Assembly (NCBI RefSeq): GCF_014204755.1 | Contig: NZ_JACHLZ010000001.1 | Coordinates: 3,348,001-3,412,000, forward strand | Direction of reading: 5' to 3' | Length of the DNA: 64,000 nt | Source: Brachybacterium aquaticum | Lineage (GTDB): Bacteria > Actinomycetota > Actinomycetes > Actinomycetales > Dermabacteraceae | Shown: positions 35,311 to 43,816 of the stretch, piece by piece | How the letters are laid out: every line of letters begins with the position of its first letter | Position numbering within the stretch: the stretch's first letter is position 1 | Made by a program: the position numbers and the translations under genes | Notes under the pieces: model-generated | The model's database searches: none | What the model was told of the DNA's origin: nothing | The model's input: the letters and a program-made list of their open reading frames with translations, nothing else

Positions 35311-37431
35311 TCATCCCCGCACGGCATCGGAGCTCGCGGCATCGCAGTCCGCGGCGTCCGTGAAGCGCAGCGCGGTGCCCGCCGCCGCCTGGGCGAGGGC
35401 GTCGAGGCCGGCGCGCGTGACGACCGCGATCACCGGATAGCCGCCGGTGGTGGGGTGGTCGGGGCCGAACACGACGGGCAGGCCCGAGGGCGGGATCTGC
35501 ACGGCCCCGGGCAGCATCGGCTCGCTCGGCACGCCGGCGGCACCGTCCGGGACGGGCAGCGGCGGACCGTCCAGCCGCACGCCCACCCGGTCCGAGTCGG
35601 GGCGCACCGTCCACTCGGCCGCGAGGAACGCGGCGACCGCCGCCGCACCGAGCAGAGCGTCGCGCGGGCCGAGGCGGACGGGGACCAGGAGGGGTGCGCT
35701 GGGCGCGCCGGGGTCGGCTGTGTCGGCTGTGTCGCTGTCGTGCGCGTCGACGGCGTGCTCGCCGGTGATCTCGGCGGGCGGCGGCACCGCGTCCAGCCCG
35801 TGCTCCGACCCGACCAGCAGCACATCGCCCACCTGCAGCGGCGCGGGGCCGAGCCCGGAGAGCGTGTCGCGGCAGCGGGCGCCGAGCACCAGGGTGTCGG
35901 GGTCGGCCGCGGTCTCGCCGTCGCGGCGGATCCCGGCGACCCCACCGCGCACCGCGAGGACCAGCCGAAGCCCGGCTGCGGCGGGCCCGACCTCGAGCCG
36001 GTCCCCGGGATCCAGGGCGATCGCGCGCTCCCGGGCGTCCTCGGAGGCGAGGTCGACCGGGCCGACCTCCTCGTCGGCCCGTTCCACCGTGAGCGGTGCG
36101 AGCGCGCCGGAGATGGCGACGACGGTGGGCGCGGTGACCCGCAGCGCGAGCGGCCCGGCGACGGTCTCGAGCACGGCGGCGCCGGAGGGGTTGCCGACGG
36201 CGAGGTTCGCCCGGCTCAGCGCGCCGCGGTCGAAGGCGCCCGACGGGCTCACCCCGATCGCGGCCCGGCCCGGTCGGCCGCCGTCCTCGAGCAGGGTCAG
36301 CGGGCCCGGAGCGAGGACCTCGAGCGCCGGGCGGGCCTCGGAGGCGGGCCCGGTAGTGGGCTCGGAGGTGGGCGCAGCCCCCGATGCGGTGGCGGGCCTG
36401 GCCGCGGTGCCCGTGGACTCGCCGCGCCGCGCGCGCAGCGACGACACGGCCCGCTCGGGCATCGCCCCCGCCTGCAGGGCGCGTGCCTGCACGGCGCGGG
36501 CCTGGACCGCGGCCGCTTCCCGTGCGCGCTGGAGCGCGAGCGCCGGGGCGGACTGTGCGAAGGCGGAGGAGGGGAACGGCGCCCCGGCCCGGGGCGGGGT
36601 CGCGCGGGTGAGGGCGCGCTGGGGCGCGAAGTGCACGCGCGTCCCGGGGGTGAGTAGGGCGGGAGGGTCGCGTCGGACGTCGAACAGCGCCGCGTCGCTG
36701 CGCCCGATCAGCTGCCACCCGCCGGGGGAGGGGCGCGGGTAGATGCCGCAGTACCCTGCGGCGAGGCCGACGGCGCCCGCGGGCACAGCGGTGCGCGGCT
36801 CCGCGCGGCGCGGCACCTCCCAGGGCGGAAGGGCGGGGACGGGCGGGGCACCCGCGCCGGCGCGGCCGACGTCCCCGTTCGACCCGCCCGCGTCGCGATC
36901 ATGAGGGGCGGCACCGGGCTCCGCCACCGGCAGCAGGTACGCGAACCCCGGTGCGAAGCCGCCGAAAGCCGCCTCCCACACCGTCCCGGAATGGGCGCTG
37001 ATCAGGGCGTCCGTACTCATGCCGAGCAGGTCAGCGACCTCGCCGAGGTCCTCGCCGTCGTACACGATCCCGACGCTCACCTCGCCCACCTCGCCATGCG
37101 CATCCTCCGCGGCGGGCAGGTGCGCGAGCAGCGCGGCGAAGCGCTGCGGGTCGCGGCCCGAGGCACCGCGCAGCAGCAGCGTCCGCTCCGCCGGGACCAG
37201 GTCCGCCAGGTGCGCGGGGGCGAGGGCGCGCACCGCCGCGGCGGCTGCGAGGACGGCGGCGGGATCCGGGTACTCGGCCAGCAGGGCGGTCTTCCCAGCG
37301 CGGTGGACGGCGAGGGGAGCTGGGAGCAGGGAGGTGCCGGCACGACCATCGAGCGCCCGGTGCACGCCGGGCGTCTCGTCCGCGCCGCGCGCCCCGGGTG
37401 CTCCGATCGCTTCGACGCCGGCCTCGTTCAC
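35311..37431 (-). CDS. 5-oxoprolinase subunit B-C fusion (KipI/KipA type)
   Basis: 706 residues from the GTG at 37431, four bases inside the pxpA end (GTGA). The N-terminal PxpB domain contains LAPAHLADLVPAERTLLLRG and VWEAAFGGFAPGFAYLLPVA. The C-terminal PxpC domain begins LEVLAPGPLTLLEDGGRPGR and has IGVSPSGAFDRGALSRANLA and a late GLPVVFGPDHPTTGGYPVIA. A linker of about 110 residues, very Ala/Arg/Pro-rich, joins them. With PxpA it forms the ATP-dependent enzyme that opens 5-oxoproline to glutamate. The fusion is known elsewhere, but the long low-complexity linker is unusual. An in-frame upstream extension to 39096 is spurious. Confidence 0.9.
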   Translation of the reverse strand: MNEAGVEAIGAPGARGADETPGVHRALDGRAGTSLLPAPLAVHRAGKTALLAEYPDPAAVLAAAAAVRALAPAHLADLVPAERTLLLRGASGRDPQRFAALLAHLPAAEDAHGEVGEVSVGIVYDGEDLGEVADLLGMSTDALISAHSGTVWEAAFGGFAPGFAYLLPVAEPGAAPHDRDAGGSNGDVGRAGAGAPPVPALPPWEVPRRAEPRTAVPAGAVGLAAGYCGIYPRPSPGGWQLIGRSDAALFDVRRDPPALLTPGTRVHFAPQRALTRATPPRAGAPFPSSAFAQSAPALALQRAREAAAVQARAVQARALQAGAMPERAVSSLRARRGESTGTAARPATASGAAPTSEPTTGPASEARPALEVLAPGPLTLLEDGGRPGRAAIGVSPSGAFDRGALSRANLAVGNPSGAAVLETVAGPLALRVTAPTVVAISGALAPLTVERADEEVGPVDLASEDARERAIALDPGDRLEVGPAAAGLRLVLAVRGGVAGIRRDGETAADPDTLVLGARCRDTLSGLGPAPLQVGDVLLVGSEHGLDAVPPPAEITGEHAVDAHDSDTADTADPGAPSAPLLVPVRLGPRDALLGAAAVAAFLAAEWTVRPDSDRVGVRLDGPPLPVPDGAAGVPSEPMLPGAVQIPPSGLPVVFGPDHPTTGGYPVIAVVTRAGLDALAQAAAGTALRFTDAADCDAASSDAVRG

Positions 37432-38198
37432 AGCGCCGCCCGCAGCTCCACGCCCGCACTCTCGAGCCGCGCGCGGATTGTGCGCGCGAGCGCCACGGCG
37501 CCGGGGGTGTCCCCGTGCAGGCAGAGCGACCGGACCGGGAGGTCCACCCAGGACCCGTCGGCCGCCCGCACCCCCTGCGCGGTCGCGATCGAGAGCGCCT
37601 GTTCGGCCACCGCGACCGGATCGGTGAGCACTGCACCCGGCATCCGGCGCGGGGTGAGGGTGCCGTCGGGCAGATACGCGCGGTCGGCGAAGCCCTCGAG
37701 CACCACCGCGATCCCCGCCTCCTGGGCGAGACGCACCACCACGGACCCCGGCGCGGCGAGCAGCGGCAGACCCCCGCCGAGCTCCACGAGCGCCCGCACC
37801 ACCGCCGCGGCCTGCGCCTCGTGGTGCGCGAGCGCGTTGTACAGCGCGCCGTGGGGCTTCACCCCGGCCACCACCGCATCCTCTGCCCCTGCCATCGCTT
37901 GCAGTGCTCCGACCTGCACGATCACCTGGTCGGTGAGGTCTCCGGGGGCGATGTCCAGGAACCGTCGGCCGAAGCCCTGCAGATCCGGGTAGGCGACGTG
38001 TGCGGTGATCGCGACCCCGCGCGCGGCGGCGGCGCGGCAGGCGCGGCGCATGGTCCCGCCGTCCCCGGCGTGCCCGCCGCAGGCGACGTTCGCGGTGGTG
38101 ACGACCTGCAGCATCGCGTCGTCGTCGCCCAGCGTCCAGCTCCCGAAGCCCTCGGCGAGGTCGGCGTTCAGGTCCAGCAGCGGCGCGGCGGCGGTCAT
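37428..38198 (-). CDS. pxpA: 5-oxoprolinase subunit A (LamB/YcsF family)
   Basis: 256 residues from ATG 38198, with AAGGAG about 12 bases upstream. Family landmarks are LLDLNADLAEGFGSWTLGDD at the N-terminus, TTANVACGGHAGDGGTMRRA, VAYPDLQGFGRRFLDI, GVKPHGALYNALAHHE and GFADRAYLPDGTLTPRRMPG, ending SLCLHGDTPGAVALAR. It acts with the PxpB-PxpC fusion encoded immediately downstream, overlapping by four bases. Complete for the family (about 250 residues). Confidence 0.94.
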   Translation of the reverse strand: MTAAAPLLDLNADLAEGFGSWTLGDDDAMLQVVTTANVACGGHAGDGGTMRRACRAAAARGVAITAHVAYPDLQGFGRRFLDIAPGDLTDQVIVQVGALQAMAGAEDAVVAGVKPHGALYNALAHHEAQAAAVVRALVELGGGLPLLAAPGSVVVRLAQEAGIAVVLEGFADRAYLPDGTLTPRRMPGAVLTDPVAVAEQALSIATAQGVRAADGSWVDLPVRSLCLHGDTPGAVALARTIRARLESAGVELRAAL

Positions 38199-38310
38199 TC
38201 CGAAAGGCTCCTTCGCACGGTGGTGGTCGCCCCATTGTCCGCCCCCGAGCACGGGGCCGGCGGCGTGCGCCGCGCTCCGGGCGGTCGCCCCCGACGCTAG
38301 GGTCGAGACC

Positions 38311-39234
38311 ATGACCCCGCCCCCTGCCGACCCTGCCCCGACCGCGCGCGAGGACATCACGGCCGCGGACGACGTGCTCGCCCGCGCCACCGGAGGCGAG
38401 CCGGAGCTGCTGCTCACCCTCACCGACGAGCAGATCGCGGGGCTCGACGGCGAGGAGCGTCGGCAGTTCGTCGCCGAGCCCTGGCTCGAGAGCCGTTCCG
38501 AGGTGCGGGCCGAGGTCGCCGAGGCGGGGCTGCGGGCGCTGCTGGCCGCGGAGCGGGTGCGCGAGCTGGTCGACCCCACCACCGGGCGGCGGCGCTGGCA
38601 GGCCGAGCCGGAGATCGTCGGCTGCCTGTTGCTGCGCCGCACCGCGCCCACCTTCACCACCGCCGAGCGGACCGTGCAGACCCCGCACGGCCCCGAGGTG
38701 CAGCGCCTGCACCACTACGTCCATCCCGGCGGTGTGCTCGAGGAGGAGGTCACCCCCTCCGGCCTGCACCGCTTCACGCCCCTGCGTCCCGAGCAGGCCG
38801 CGGCGCGGCTCGCGGTGGTGGTCGATCGCGAGGGCGCGGCGGAGGTGCCTGCGGGCGGCCCGTCGGGCGACGGGGGAGCGGCCGACGGGGGCGCGGCCGA
38901 CGGGGGCGCGGCCGACGGGGACCGCGGAGCCGAGGAGCGCAGCGGGACTGCCCGCAAGGAGACCGTGCGGACGGAGTCCGTGCGCGTCCGCGGCTCGGAG
39001 CTCGCCGCCGGGCATCCCCTCGCCGCGCGCCTCGCCGCCGCACAGGCGCTCGTGGTGCTCACCTCCGTGCGGGCCGACGACGGCGCGGTCCGCCAAGTCA
39101 GCGTCGCGACCTGCGAGGACGAGGTGCTGCTCATGGAGGCCGAGGACCCCGCAGCCGCGGACCCGCCCCTGCGCATCAGGTCGCTGGACTCAGGAGATGT
39201 GCGCGCACTCGCCGTCGAGATCCTCGGTGTCTGA
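38311..39234 (+). CDS. Uncharacterised acidic protein with Ala-Asp-Gly repeat linker
   Basis: 307 residues, cytoplasmic by lack of signal or membrane segments. I do not recognise the family. Two blocks look folded, residues 15-170 (LLLTLTDEQIAGLDGEERRQ, RWQAEPEIVGCLLLRRTAPT) and 225-307 (HPLAARLAAAQALVVLTSVR, ending with IRSLDSGDVRALAVEIL). They are separated by a linker with three perfect 15-bp DNA repeats encoding Ala-Ala-Asp-Gly-Gly. Read-outs such as VLLMEAEDPAAADPPLRIRS suggest a two-lobed protein of the kind found in actinobacterial gene-neighbourhood unknowns. Overlaps the next small gene by one base (TGATG). Confidence 0.75.
   Translation: MTPPPADPAPTAREDITAADDVLARATGGEPELLLTLTDEQIAGLDGEERRQFVAEPWLESRSEVRAEVAEAGLRALLAAERVRELVDPTTGRRRWQAEPEIVGCLLLRRTAPTFTTAERTVQTPHGPEVQRLHHYVHPGGVLEEEVTPSGLHRFTPLRPEQAAARLAVVVDREGAAEVPAGGPSGDGGAADGGAADGGAADGDRGAEERSGTARKETVRTESVRVRGSELAAGHPLAARLAAAQALVVLTSVRADDGAVRQVSVATCEDEVLLMEAEDPAAADPPLRIRSLDSGDVRALAVEILGV
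38878..38922 (+). repeat. Three 15-bp in-frame repeats built on GCCGACGGGG
   Basis: Units at 38878-38892, 38893-38907 and 38908-38922 are GCGGCCGACGGGGGC with one change in the last. Each encodes Ala-Ala-Asp-Gly-Gly, so expansion or loss keeps the frame. A diverged copy precedes the array at about 38863. Confidence 0.9.
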
Positions 39235-39548
39235 TGAGCGGCCATCGACGTAGCCCCCGCCCTGCAGGACCGCGCCGCGTCCGGCTCATGAACGACTACG
39301 GCGCCGGCTGGCCGCTGTGGGACGAGGAGGGCGGGACCGGGCCGAGGGACTGGGTCCTCTCGCCCGCTCTCGAGGAACGACTCCTCGCCTGGGCGGCGAA
39401 CTTCGATGCCCACTTCGTCCACGAGCACGGATTCCCCACCGAGGAGATGGCGGTGAAGCACCGTGCCGAGGGCGAGGCGCTGCTGCCGTGGCTGCGCCGG
39501 GAGCTCGGCGAGGGCTACGAGGTGGTCGCCGACTTCTGGGAGGCGTGA
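39234..39548 (+). CDS. Small uncharacterised protein
   Basis: 104 residues from ATG 39234, which shares a base with the preceding stop. An internal ATG at 39288 (MNDYGAGWPLWDEEG) would give 86 residues and may be the true start, since the first 18 residues are Arg/Pro-rich and look unstructured. The body is acidic and aromatic (LEERLLAWAANFDAHFVHEH, LLPWLRRELGEGYEVVADFW), apparently a small helical cytoplasmic protein. Not recognised; the tight spacing suggests an operon with the preceding unknown gene. Confidence 0.65.
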   Translation: MSGHRRSPRPAGPRRVRLMNDYGAGWPLWDEEGGTGPRDWVLSPALEERLLAWAANFDAHFVHEHGFPTEEMAVKHRAEGEALLPWLRRELGEGYEVVADFWEA

Positions 39549-39561
39549 CGGCGCGCGCCGC

Positions 39562-40560
39562 TCAGGCCCCCGGCGCGGTGGCCCGCACCCACCGCTCCAG
39601 CACGTCCTCGAGCCGGCCGTGCAGGCGCACGGTCGCGTCCGGATCGGCGCGGGTGGGGCCGTCGTTGAGGATGAAGGTGGGCTTGCCCTGCCGGCCCGCG
39701 GCGCGCACGAACCGCAGTCCCGACTGCACGGTGAGGCTCGAGCCGAGCACGAGCAGCGCGTCGGCCGCCTCGAGCGCGGCGAAGGCGGAGGCGACCACCT
39801 CGCGCCGCGCCGACTCCCCGAAGAAGACCACATCGGGCTTGAGGATCCCGCCGCACAGCGGGCACGGCGGATAGCGGAAGGTGCTCGTGCGATCCACCTC
39901 CGCGTCGCCGTCCGGGGCCTGCGCCGCGTCGGAGGCGAGCTCGGGCAGGCGCGCGGAGAGCTCGGGGTTCATCGTCAGCATCCGGCGGTGCAGCGCCTCG
40001 CGGGAGGAGAGCGCGTCGCAGCCCTGGCAGCGCACCCGGTCCAGCCGCCCGTGCAGGTCGACCACCGGATGGGAGCCGGCTGCGGCGTGCAGCCCGTCGA
40101 CGTTCTGGGTGATCACGGCGGTGACCTCGAAGGCCGAGGGGCTCAGCGCCGCCAGCAGCCGGTGCGCCGCGCCCGGCCGGGCCGAACGGAACTGCTCCCA
40201 GCCCACGGTGGAGCGTGCCCAGTAGCGGCGCCGGGCCAGGTCGTGCCCCATGAACTCCTGGTAGGTCATGGGGGAGCGGGGCACCGCGTCGCGGCCGCGG
40301 TAGTCCGGCAGGCCCGAGCCGGTGGACATCCCCGCGCCCGTCAGCACCGCGACCGGCCGGCCGCGCAGGAGCGCGAGCGCCGCGTCGATCTCGTCGTCGG
40401 GGCTGCGCAGCCCGTAGTCGGCTCCCTCCATCGGCCCCCATGCGGGCAGGCGCGGTCCGCCGCGGGTGGGGCCGGGCGCATCCAGCGGCCGGGAGGTGGC
40501 GGTGGCGAACCAGCGGCCGACGTCCGCGGCCCCGAGGTCGGCGCGGGGAGGCGTGCTCAT
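39562..40560 (-). CDS. Sir2-family NAD-dependent protein deacylase
   Basis: 332 residues. The NAD+-binding motif GAGMSTGSGLPDYRGRD starts at residue 75; TAVITQNVDGLHAAAG and the catalytic-His segment VVDLHGRLDRVRC follow. The zinc knuckle cysteines are CQGC and, after an acidic insert, CPLCGG, with ILKPDVVFFGES next. The first 55 residues are an N-terminal extension absent from minimal sirtuins. Overlaps the DedA gene by ATGA on the same strand, implying co-translation in the order sirtuin then DedA. Lysine deacetylation or desuccinylation cannot be told apart. Confidence 0.92.
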   Translation of the reverse strand: MSTPPRADLGAADVGRWFATATSRPLDAPGPTRGGPRLPAWGPMEGADYGLRSPDDEIDAALALLRGRPVAVLTGAGMSTGSGLPDYRGRDAVPRSPMTYQEFMGHDLARRRYWARSTVGWEQFRSARPGAAHRLLAALSPSAFEVTAVITQNVDGLHAAAGSHPVVDLHGRLDRVRCQGCDALSSREALHRRMLTMNPELSARLPELASDAAQAPDGDAEVDRTSTFRYPPCPLCGGILKPDVVFFGESARREVVASAFAALEAADALLVLGSSLTVQSGLRFVRAAGRQGKPTFILNDGPTRADPDATVRLHGRLEDVLERWVRATAPGA

Positions 40561-41249
40561 TCCTCGAGGGTAGAGGGTTCCCCGTCGGCCGCATCCTCGT
40601 CGGCCGGGCCCCCGTCGGCCGACCCGTCGCCGTCGGGCTCCCCGCTATCGCGCCGCGAGCGCAGGCGCTGGGTCGCGAGGCCCACGACCGCGAGGATCCC
40701 GATCCCGGCGACGATCGAGGAGTAGATCCGCACGAAGCCCTCGAGCGCCTCGCCGCCGGCCTGGCCGAAGAAGTACCCGGCCACCACGAACAGGGCGTTC
40801 CAGACCCCCGACCCCAGCCCGGTGGCCAGGGCGAACAGCCACGCCGGCATGCGCTCGATGCCGGCCGGGATCGAGATGAAGGTGCGCACCATCGGCACGA
40901 ACCGGGCGATCGCGACGGCGGGGAAGCCCCACCGGTCGAAGAAGCGCATCGCGGCGTCGACGTCGTGCTCCTCGAGCAGCGGCAGGCGTCGGACGAGGGC
41001 CTTCGTGCGGCGCAGCCCGAGCGCGCGGCCCACGGCGTACACCCCGAGCCCGCCGAGCACGGAGCCGAGGGTCGTCCAGAAGATCGGCACCAGCACGCTC
41101 TGCCCGTTCGCGGCGGCGGTGACCCCGGCGAAGGGGAGCAGCACCTCGCCCGGGATCGGCGGGAACAGCGCCTCCGAGGCGATGACAAGCGCCGTGCCGG
41201 GCCCGCCGAGGAACTCCATCAGCGCGATGGCCCATGAGGTGAAGTCCAC
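40557..41249 (-). CDS. DedA-family membrane protein
   Basis: 230 residues from the GTG at 41249, which follows GGGAGG; a longer frame to 41330 is basic and unlikely. DedA/SNARE-assoc landmarks are FPPIPGEVLLPFAGVTAAAN, FFDRWGFPAVAIARFVPMVR with the conserved acidic-arginine pairs, and FISIPAGIERMPAWLFA. Four to five hydrophobic segments. DedA proteins are linked to lipid-carrier flipping and membrane homeostasis. The cytoplasmic C-terminus ends in an Asp/Gly/Ala-rich tail (40560-40640) encoded by three copies of the iterated motif. It lies upstream of the sirtuin frame only by end overlap: its stop overlaps the sirtuin start. Confidence 0.87.
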   Translation of the reverse strand: MDFTSWAIALMEFLGGPGTALVIASEALFPPIPGEVLLPFAGVTAAANGQSVLVPIFWTTLGSVLGGLGVYAVGRALGLRRTKALVRRLPLLEEHDVDAAMRFFDRWGFPAVAIARFVPMVRTFISIPAGIERMPAWLFALATGLGSGVWNALFVVAGYFFGQAGGEALEGFVRIYSSIVAGIGILAVVGLATQRLRSRRDSGEPDGDGSADGGPADEDAADGEPSTLEE

Positions 41250-41412
41250 CGGGGCCTCCCGTCCTGGCGCGGCGGGTCCGGGGCGGGGCGAGCCGCGCGG
41301 GCGCCGGGTGCGTGCTGCTGGCGCGAGCACCGTAGCCGCCGGGAATGGAGGGGAGGTGAACGGGGCGTGGCGGTTCCCGGGCGCGGGGCCCGGACGCGTC
41401 AGGTACCAGTGA

Positions 41413-42648
41413 TCAGAAAGCGGGGGAGGCTTTCCGGATCCGGCGCCGGGACCCGGCGCGGACGGCCGCGAGGACGAGCGTGTGCACGAGCATCACCGCG
41501 GCGACGGCAAGGCCACCGCCGGTGATCAGGAAGTACACGACGATCGAGCCGGTGTAGCTCTGCCAGATCCAGGGGATGGAGGTGAGCAGGCCCGGCACGA
41601 ACAGCGCAGCGGTCGCACCGAGGAGCACCAGGGCGGGCAGGAGCATGGCCCAGGGCGAGAACCGCGTCAGCGCCGCGGTCACCCACAGGACCACCGCGCC
41701 GGCGATCACGAGCCCGGCGAGCAGCGGCGTGGTCTGCGCGGTGAACGTGACCATCGAGAGGACGGCGTTCTCGGAGTGCCCGTAGAGCAGCATGCCTGCC
41801 CCGAGGAGCAGCAGGACCGGGAGCGCCACGAGCCCCAGCAGTGCGGGGGCCGCCCCCGCGGCGGGCCGACGTCGCGCCACGCACAGGGCCACGCCGAACC
41901 CGCCCATCAGCGGCAGCAGCAGCTGGGGCAGGGCGGTGTACACCAGCGTCGTGACCTCCATCGGGAAGAGTCCGGGGAGCATACGCATGCCGTCGATGAG
42001 GAGCATGGGCATGGCCGACAGCGCGATCGCCCCGACGGCCAGCAGACTCACCAGCATCAGCCCGGCCGAGCTCGCCAGCCCCGTGACGACGACGGAGACG
42101 AGCAGCAGAGCGCCGATGCCGAGCAGCACCGTGGCCTGGACCCCCTCCGGCGTGCCGAGGAAGGCGGTCGCCGAGGTCCGCAGGTCCGCAGGCATCCGCG
42201 CCACCGGGAACCAGCCGTCGGCCCCGTAGCCGAGAAGGACCAGGCCGAGCGGCGTGACGAGCAGGGCGTACACCGCCGTGATGAGGCGGGCGAGCCAGCT
42301 CGAGCCGTGGCGCGGGCGCACCGGGATCGGGGTGGTCGCGGGGGCCGGTTCATAGGTGCGCTGAGGGGCGAACTGCTGGTGCTCGGCGCGCTCATGATCC
42401 GTCGCGCGCTCCTGCGCGGACGGGTCGACGGCCCGGAACTCCCGGGTGGGGGTCTCCTGGACGCGCAGCTCCTCGGTGGGCGGCTCCTGGCGGGCCAGCT
42501 GCTCCGTGCGGGGCTCCTCGGCGCGGGGCGCGCCGGTGACGGCCGCGTCGGTCGTGTATGCGTCGGCCGCGCGCGAGTCGGTCGCGTACGAGTCGGTGCC
42601 GTCCGACGGGGGCCGTCGGTCCTCTTGGCCCGTGGGGTCCGTGCCCAT
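41413..42648 (-). CDS. Multi-pass membrane protein with disordered N-terminus
   Basis: 411 residues from ATG 42648, preceded by AGGAGG. The first 125 or so residues are polar and charged with Thr/Glu/Arg/Gln repeats (RQEPPTEELRVQETPTREFR). After that come about nine hydrophobic helices (ITAVYALLVTPLGLVLLGYG, VLLGIGALLLVSVVVTGLAS, VYFLITGGGLAVAAVMLVHT). No transporter or enzyme motif is recognised. Actinobacteria have many such proteins with a regulatory-looking disordered head and a polytopic body. The gene appears monocistronic; the 248-bp upstream region to the divergent DUF1206 gene contains a tandem repeat array. Confidence 0.78.
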   Translation of the reverse strand: MGTDPTGQEDRRPPSDGTDSYATDSRAADAYTTDAAVTGAPRAEEPRTEQLARQEPPTEELRVQETPTREFRAVDPSAQERATDHERAEHQQFAPQRTYEPAPATTPIPVRPRHGSSWLARLITAVYALLVTPLGLVLLGYGADGWFPVARMPADLRTSATAFLGTPEGVQATVLLGIGALLLVSVVVTGLASSAGLMLVSLLAVGAIALSAMPMLLIDGMRMLPGLFPMEVTTLVYTALPQLLLPLMGGFGVALCVARRRPAAGAAPALLGLVALPVLLLLGAGMLLYGHSENAVLSMVTFTAQTTPLLAGLVIAGAVVLWVTAALTRFSPWAMLLPALVLLGATAALFVPGLLTSIPWIWQSYTGSIVVYFLITGGGLAVAAVMLVHTLVLAAVRAGSRRRIRKASPAF

Positions 42649-42764
42649 GGTGCTCCTCCTGGTCAGGGATGACCCGGCGCCGACGCACGGGTCCTGTGGC
42701 TGAGCATAGGGGGAGCGGAGCCAGCGGGCGGGGTGCGCGGGCGGATGCCCGAGCGCGGGTCGCG

Positions 42765-42844
42765 GTCGACGGGGCACGCAGCCGACGGGGCACGCAGCCG
42801 ACGGGGCTCCCGGCCGACGGGATCTGCGGCCGACGGGATCCGCG
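42765..42844. repeat. Five 16-bp tandem repeats of the iterated motif
   Basis: Units of exactly 16 bp start at 42765, 42781, 42797, 42813 and 42829. Each begins GYCGACGGG and varies in its last seven bases. Two shorter 12-bp units (ACGGGATCCGCG type) follow to about 42868. The array fills the intergenic region between two divergent membrane-protein genes. Confidence 0.85.
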
Positions 42845-42884
42845 ACGGGATCCGCGACGGGGCGCGGGTGACACCGTTGCCCTC

Positions 42885-42890
42885 TACAGT
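42885..42890 (+). promoter_or_regulatory. -10 element giving a leaderless DUF1206 transcript
   Basis: TACAGT ends six bases before the ATG at 42897 and matches the TANNNT -10 pattern. No Shine-Dalgarno exists upstream of the start, and no good -35 is seen. Together this suggests transcription starting at or next to the start codon, a common actinobacterial arrangement. Confidence 0.4.
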
Positions 42891-42896
42891 TCCCTC

Positions 42897-43739
42897 ATGG
42901 GAACCATGGACAGCGCCCGCGAAGGTGCCGCGAACGTCGAGAGCGCGGCCGAGAACGTCGCTGAGCACCCCGTGTTCGAGAACATCGCCCGCGGCGGCTT
43001 CGTGATGAGCGGGCTCGTGCACGTGCTCATCGGTCTGATCGCGCTGCGCGTTGCTCTTGGCGGGTCCTCGCAGGATGCCGACCAGTCGGGCGCCCTGCGC
43101 GCCATCGCGAGCGCGCCCGGCGGGAACATCCTGCTGTGGATCGGCGGCCTCGCCATGGTGGCGCTCATGATCTGGCACCTCGCCGAGGCCTGGTTCGGCG
43201 CGAAGTGGGAGGACGACACCAAGAAGCGCGTCAACCACGTCGTGAAGACCGTCGGCAAGGCGGTGGTCTACGGCGCACTCGCCGTCACCGCGCTGCGCTT
43301 CGCCGCCGGCGGCAGCAGCGACTCCGGGGAGCAGACCTCCGAGCTCACCGCCGGGTTCCTCGGCAACCCCGCGGGCCGGATCGCGATCGTCATCGCGGGC
43401 CTCGTGGCCCTCGGCATCGGCGGCTATCACGTCGTCAAGGGCATCAGCCGCGGCTTCGAGGACGACCTGCGCCTGCCCCGCGGGCAGAAGGTCGCCGGGG
43501 TCGTGGTGGTCACCGGCGTGATCGGCTACATCGCCAAGGGGCTCGCGCTGATCGGTGTGGGCATCATGTTCGCCTGGGCCGGGATCGGCTCCGATCCGGA
43601 GAAGGCCACCGGCATGGACGGCGCGCTGAAGGCGATGGTGTCCCTGCCCCTGGGCACTGTGCTGCTCGCGGTCGTCGGCGCGGGGCTGATCCTGTATGGC
43701 GTCTACGCGGTGCTGAGATCGCGGTACGCGCCCATGTGA
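42897..43739 (+). CDS. DUF1206 membrane protein
   Basis: 280 residues. Three repeats of a two-helix DUF1206 unit are visible, each opening with a Gly-rich helix: IARGGFVMSGLVHVLIGLIA, VGKAVVYGALAVTALRFAAG, and VTGVIGYIAKGLALIGVGIM. Conserved Gly-Tyr/His-Val-Lys-Gly segments (GYHVVKGISRGFEDDL) lie between helices. Function is unknown, although the family is widespread in actinobacteria. A second ATG at 42906 is possible. Divergent from the membrane protein at 41413. Confidence 0.88.
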   Translation: MGTMDSAREGAANVESAAENVAEHPVFENIARGGFVMSGLVHVLIGLIALRVALGGSSQDADQSGALRAIASAPGGNILLWIGGLAMVALMIWHLAEAWFGAKWEDDTKKRVNHVVKTVGKAVVYGALAVTALRFAAGGSSDSGEQTSELTAGFLGNPAGRIAIVIAGLVALGIGGYHVVKGISRGFEDDLRLPRGQKVAGVVVVTGVIGYIAKGLALIGVGIMFAWAGIGSDPEKATGMDGALKAMVSLPLGTVLLAVVGAGLILYGVYAVLRSRYAPM

Positions 43740-43816
43740 GCCTCGAGGGTGGGGGCACCCTTCGGTGTACTGACAGTTCCTCCTTCACCCGCCGTGACCG
43801 CTCTACGGTGAGTGGC

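Noticed and set aside
37432-39096. Upstream in-frame extension of the PxpB-PxpC gene, which would make a 1261-residue protein
   Set aside because: The extension is antisense to the gene at 38311 and out of frame with pxpA, which it overlaps. A GTG at 37431 in a GTGA overlap gives the proper N-terminus.
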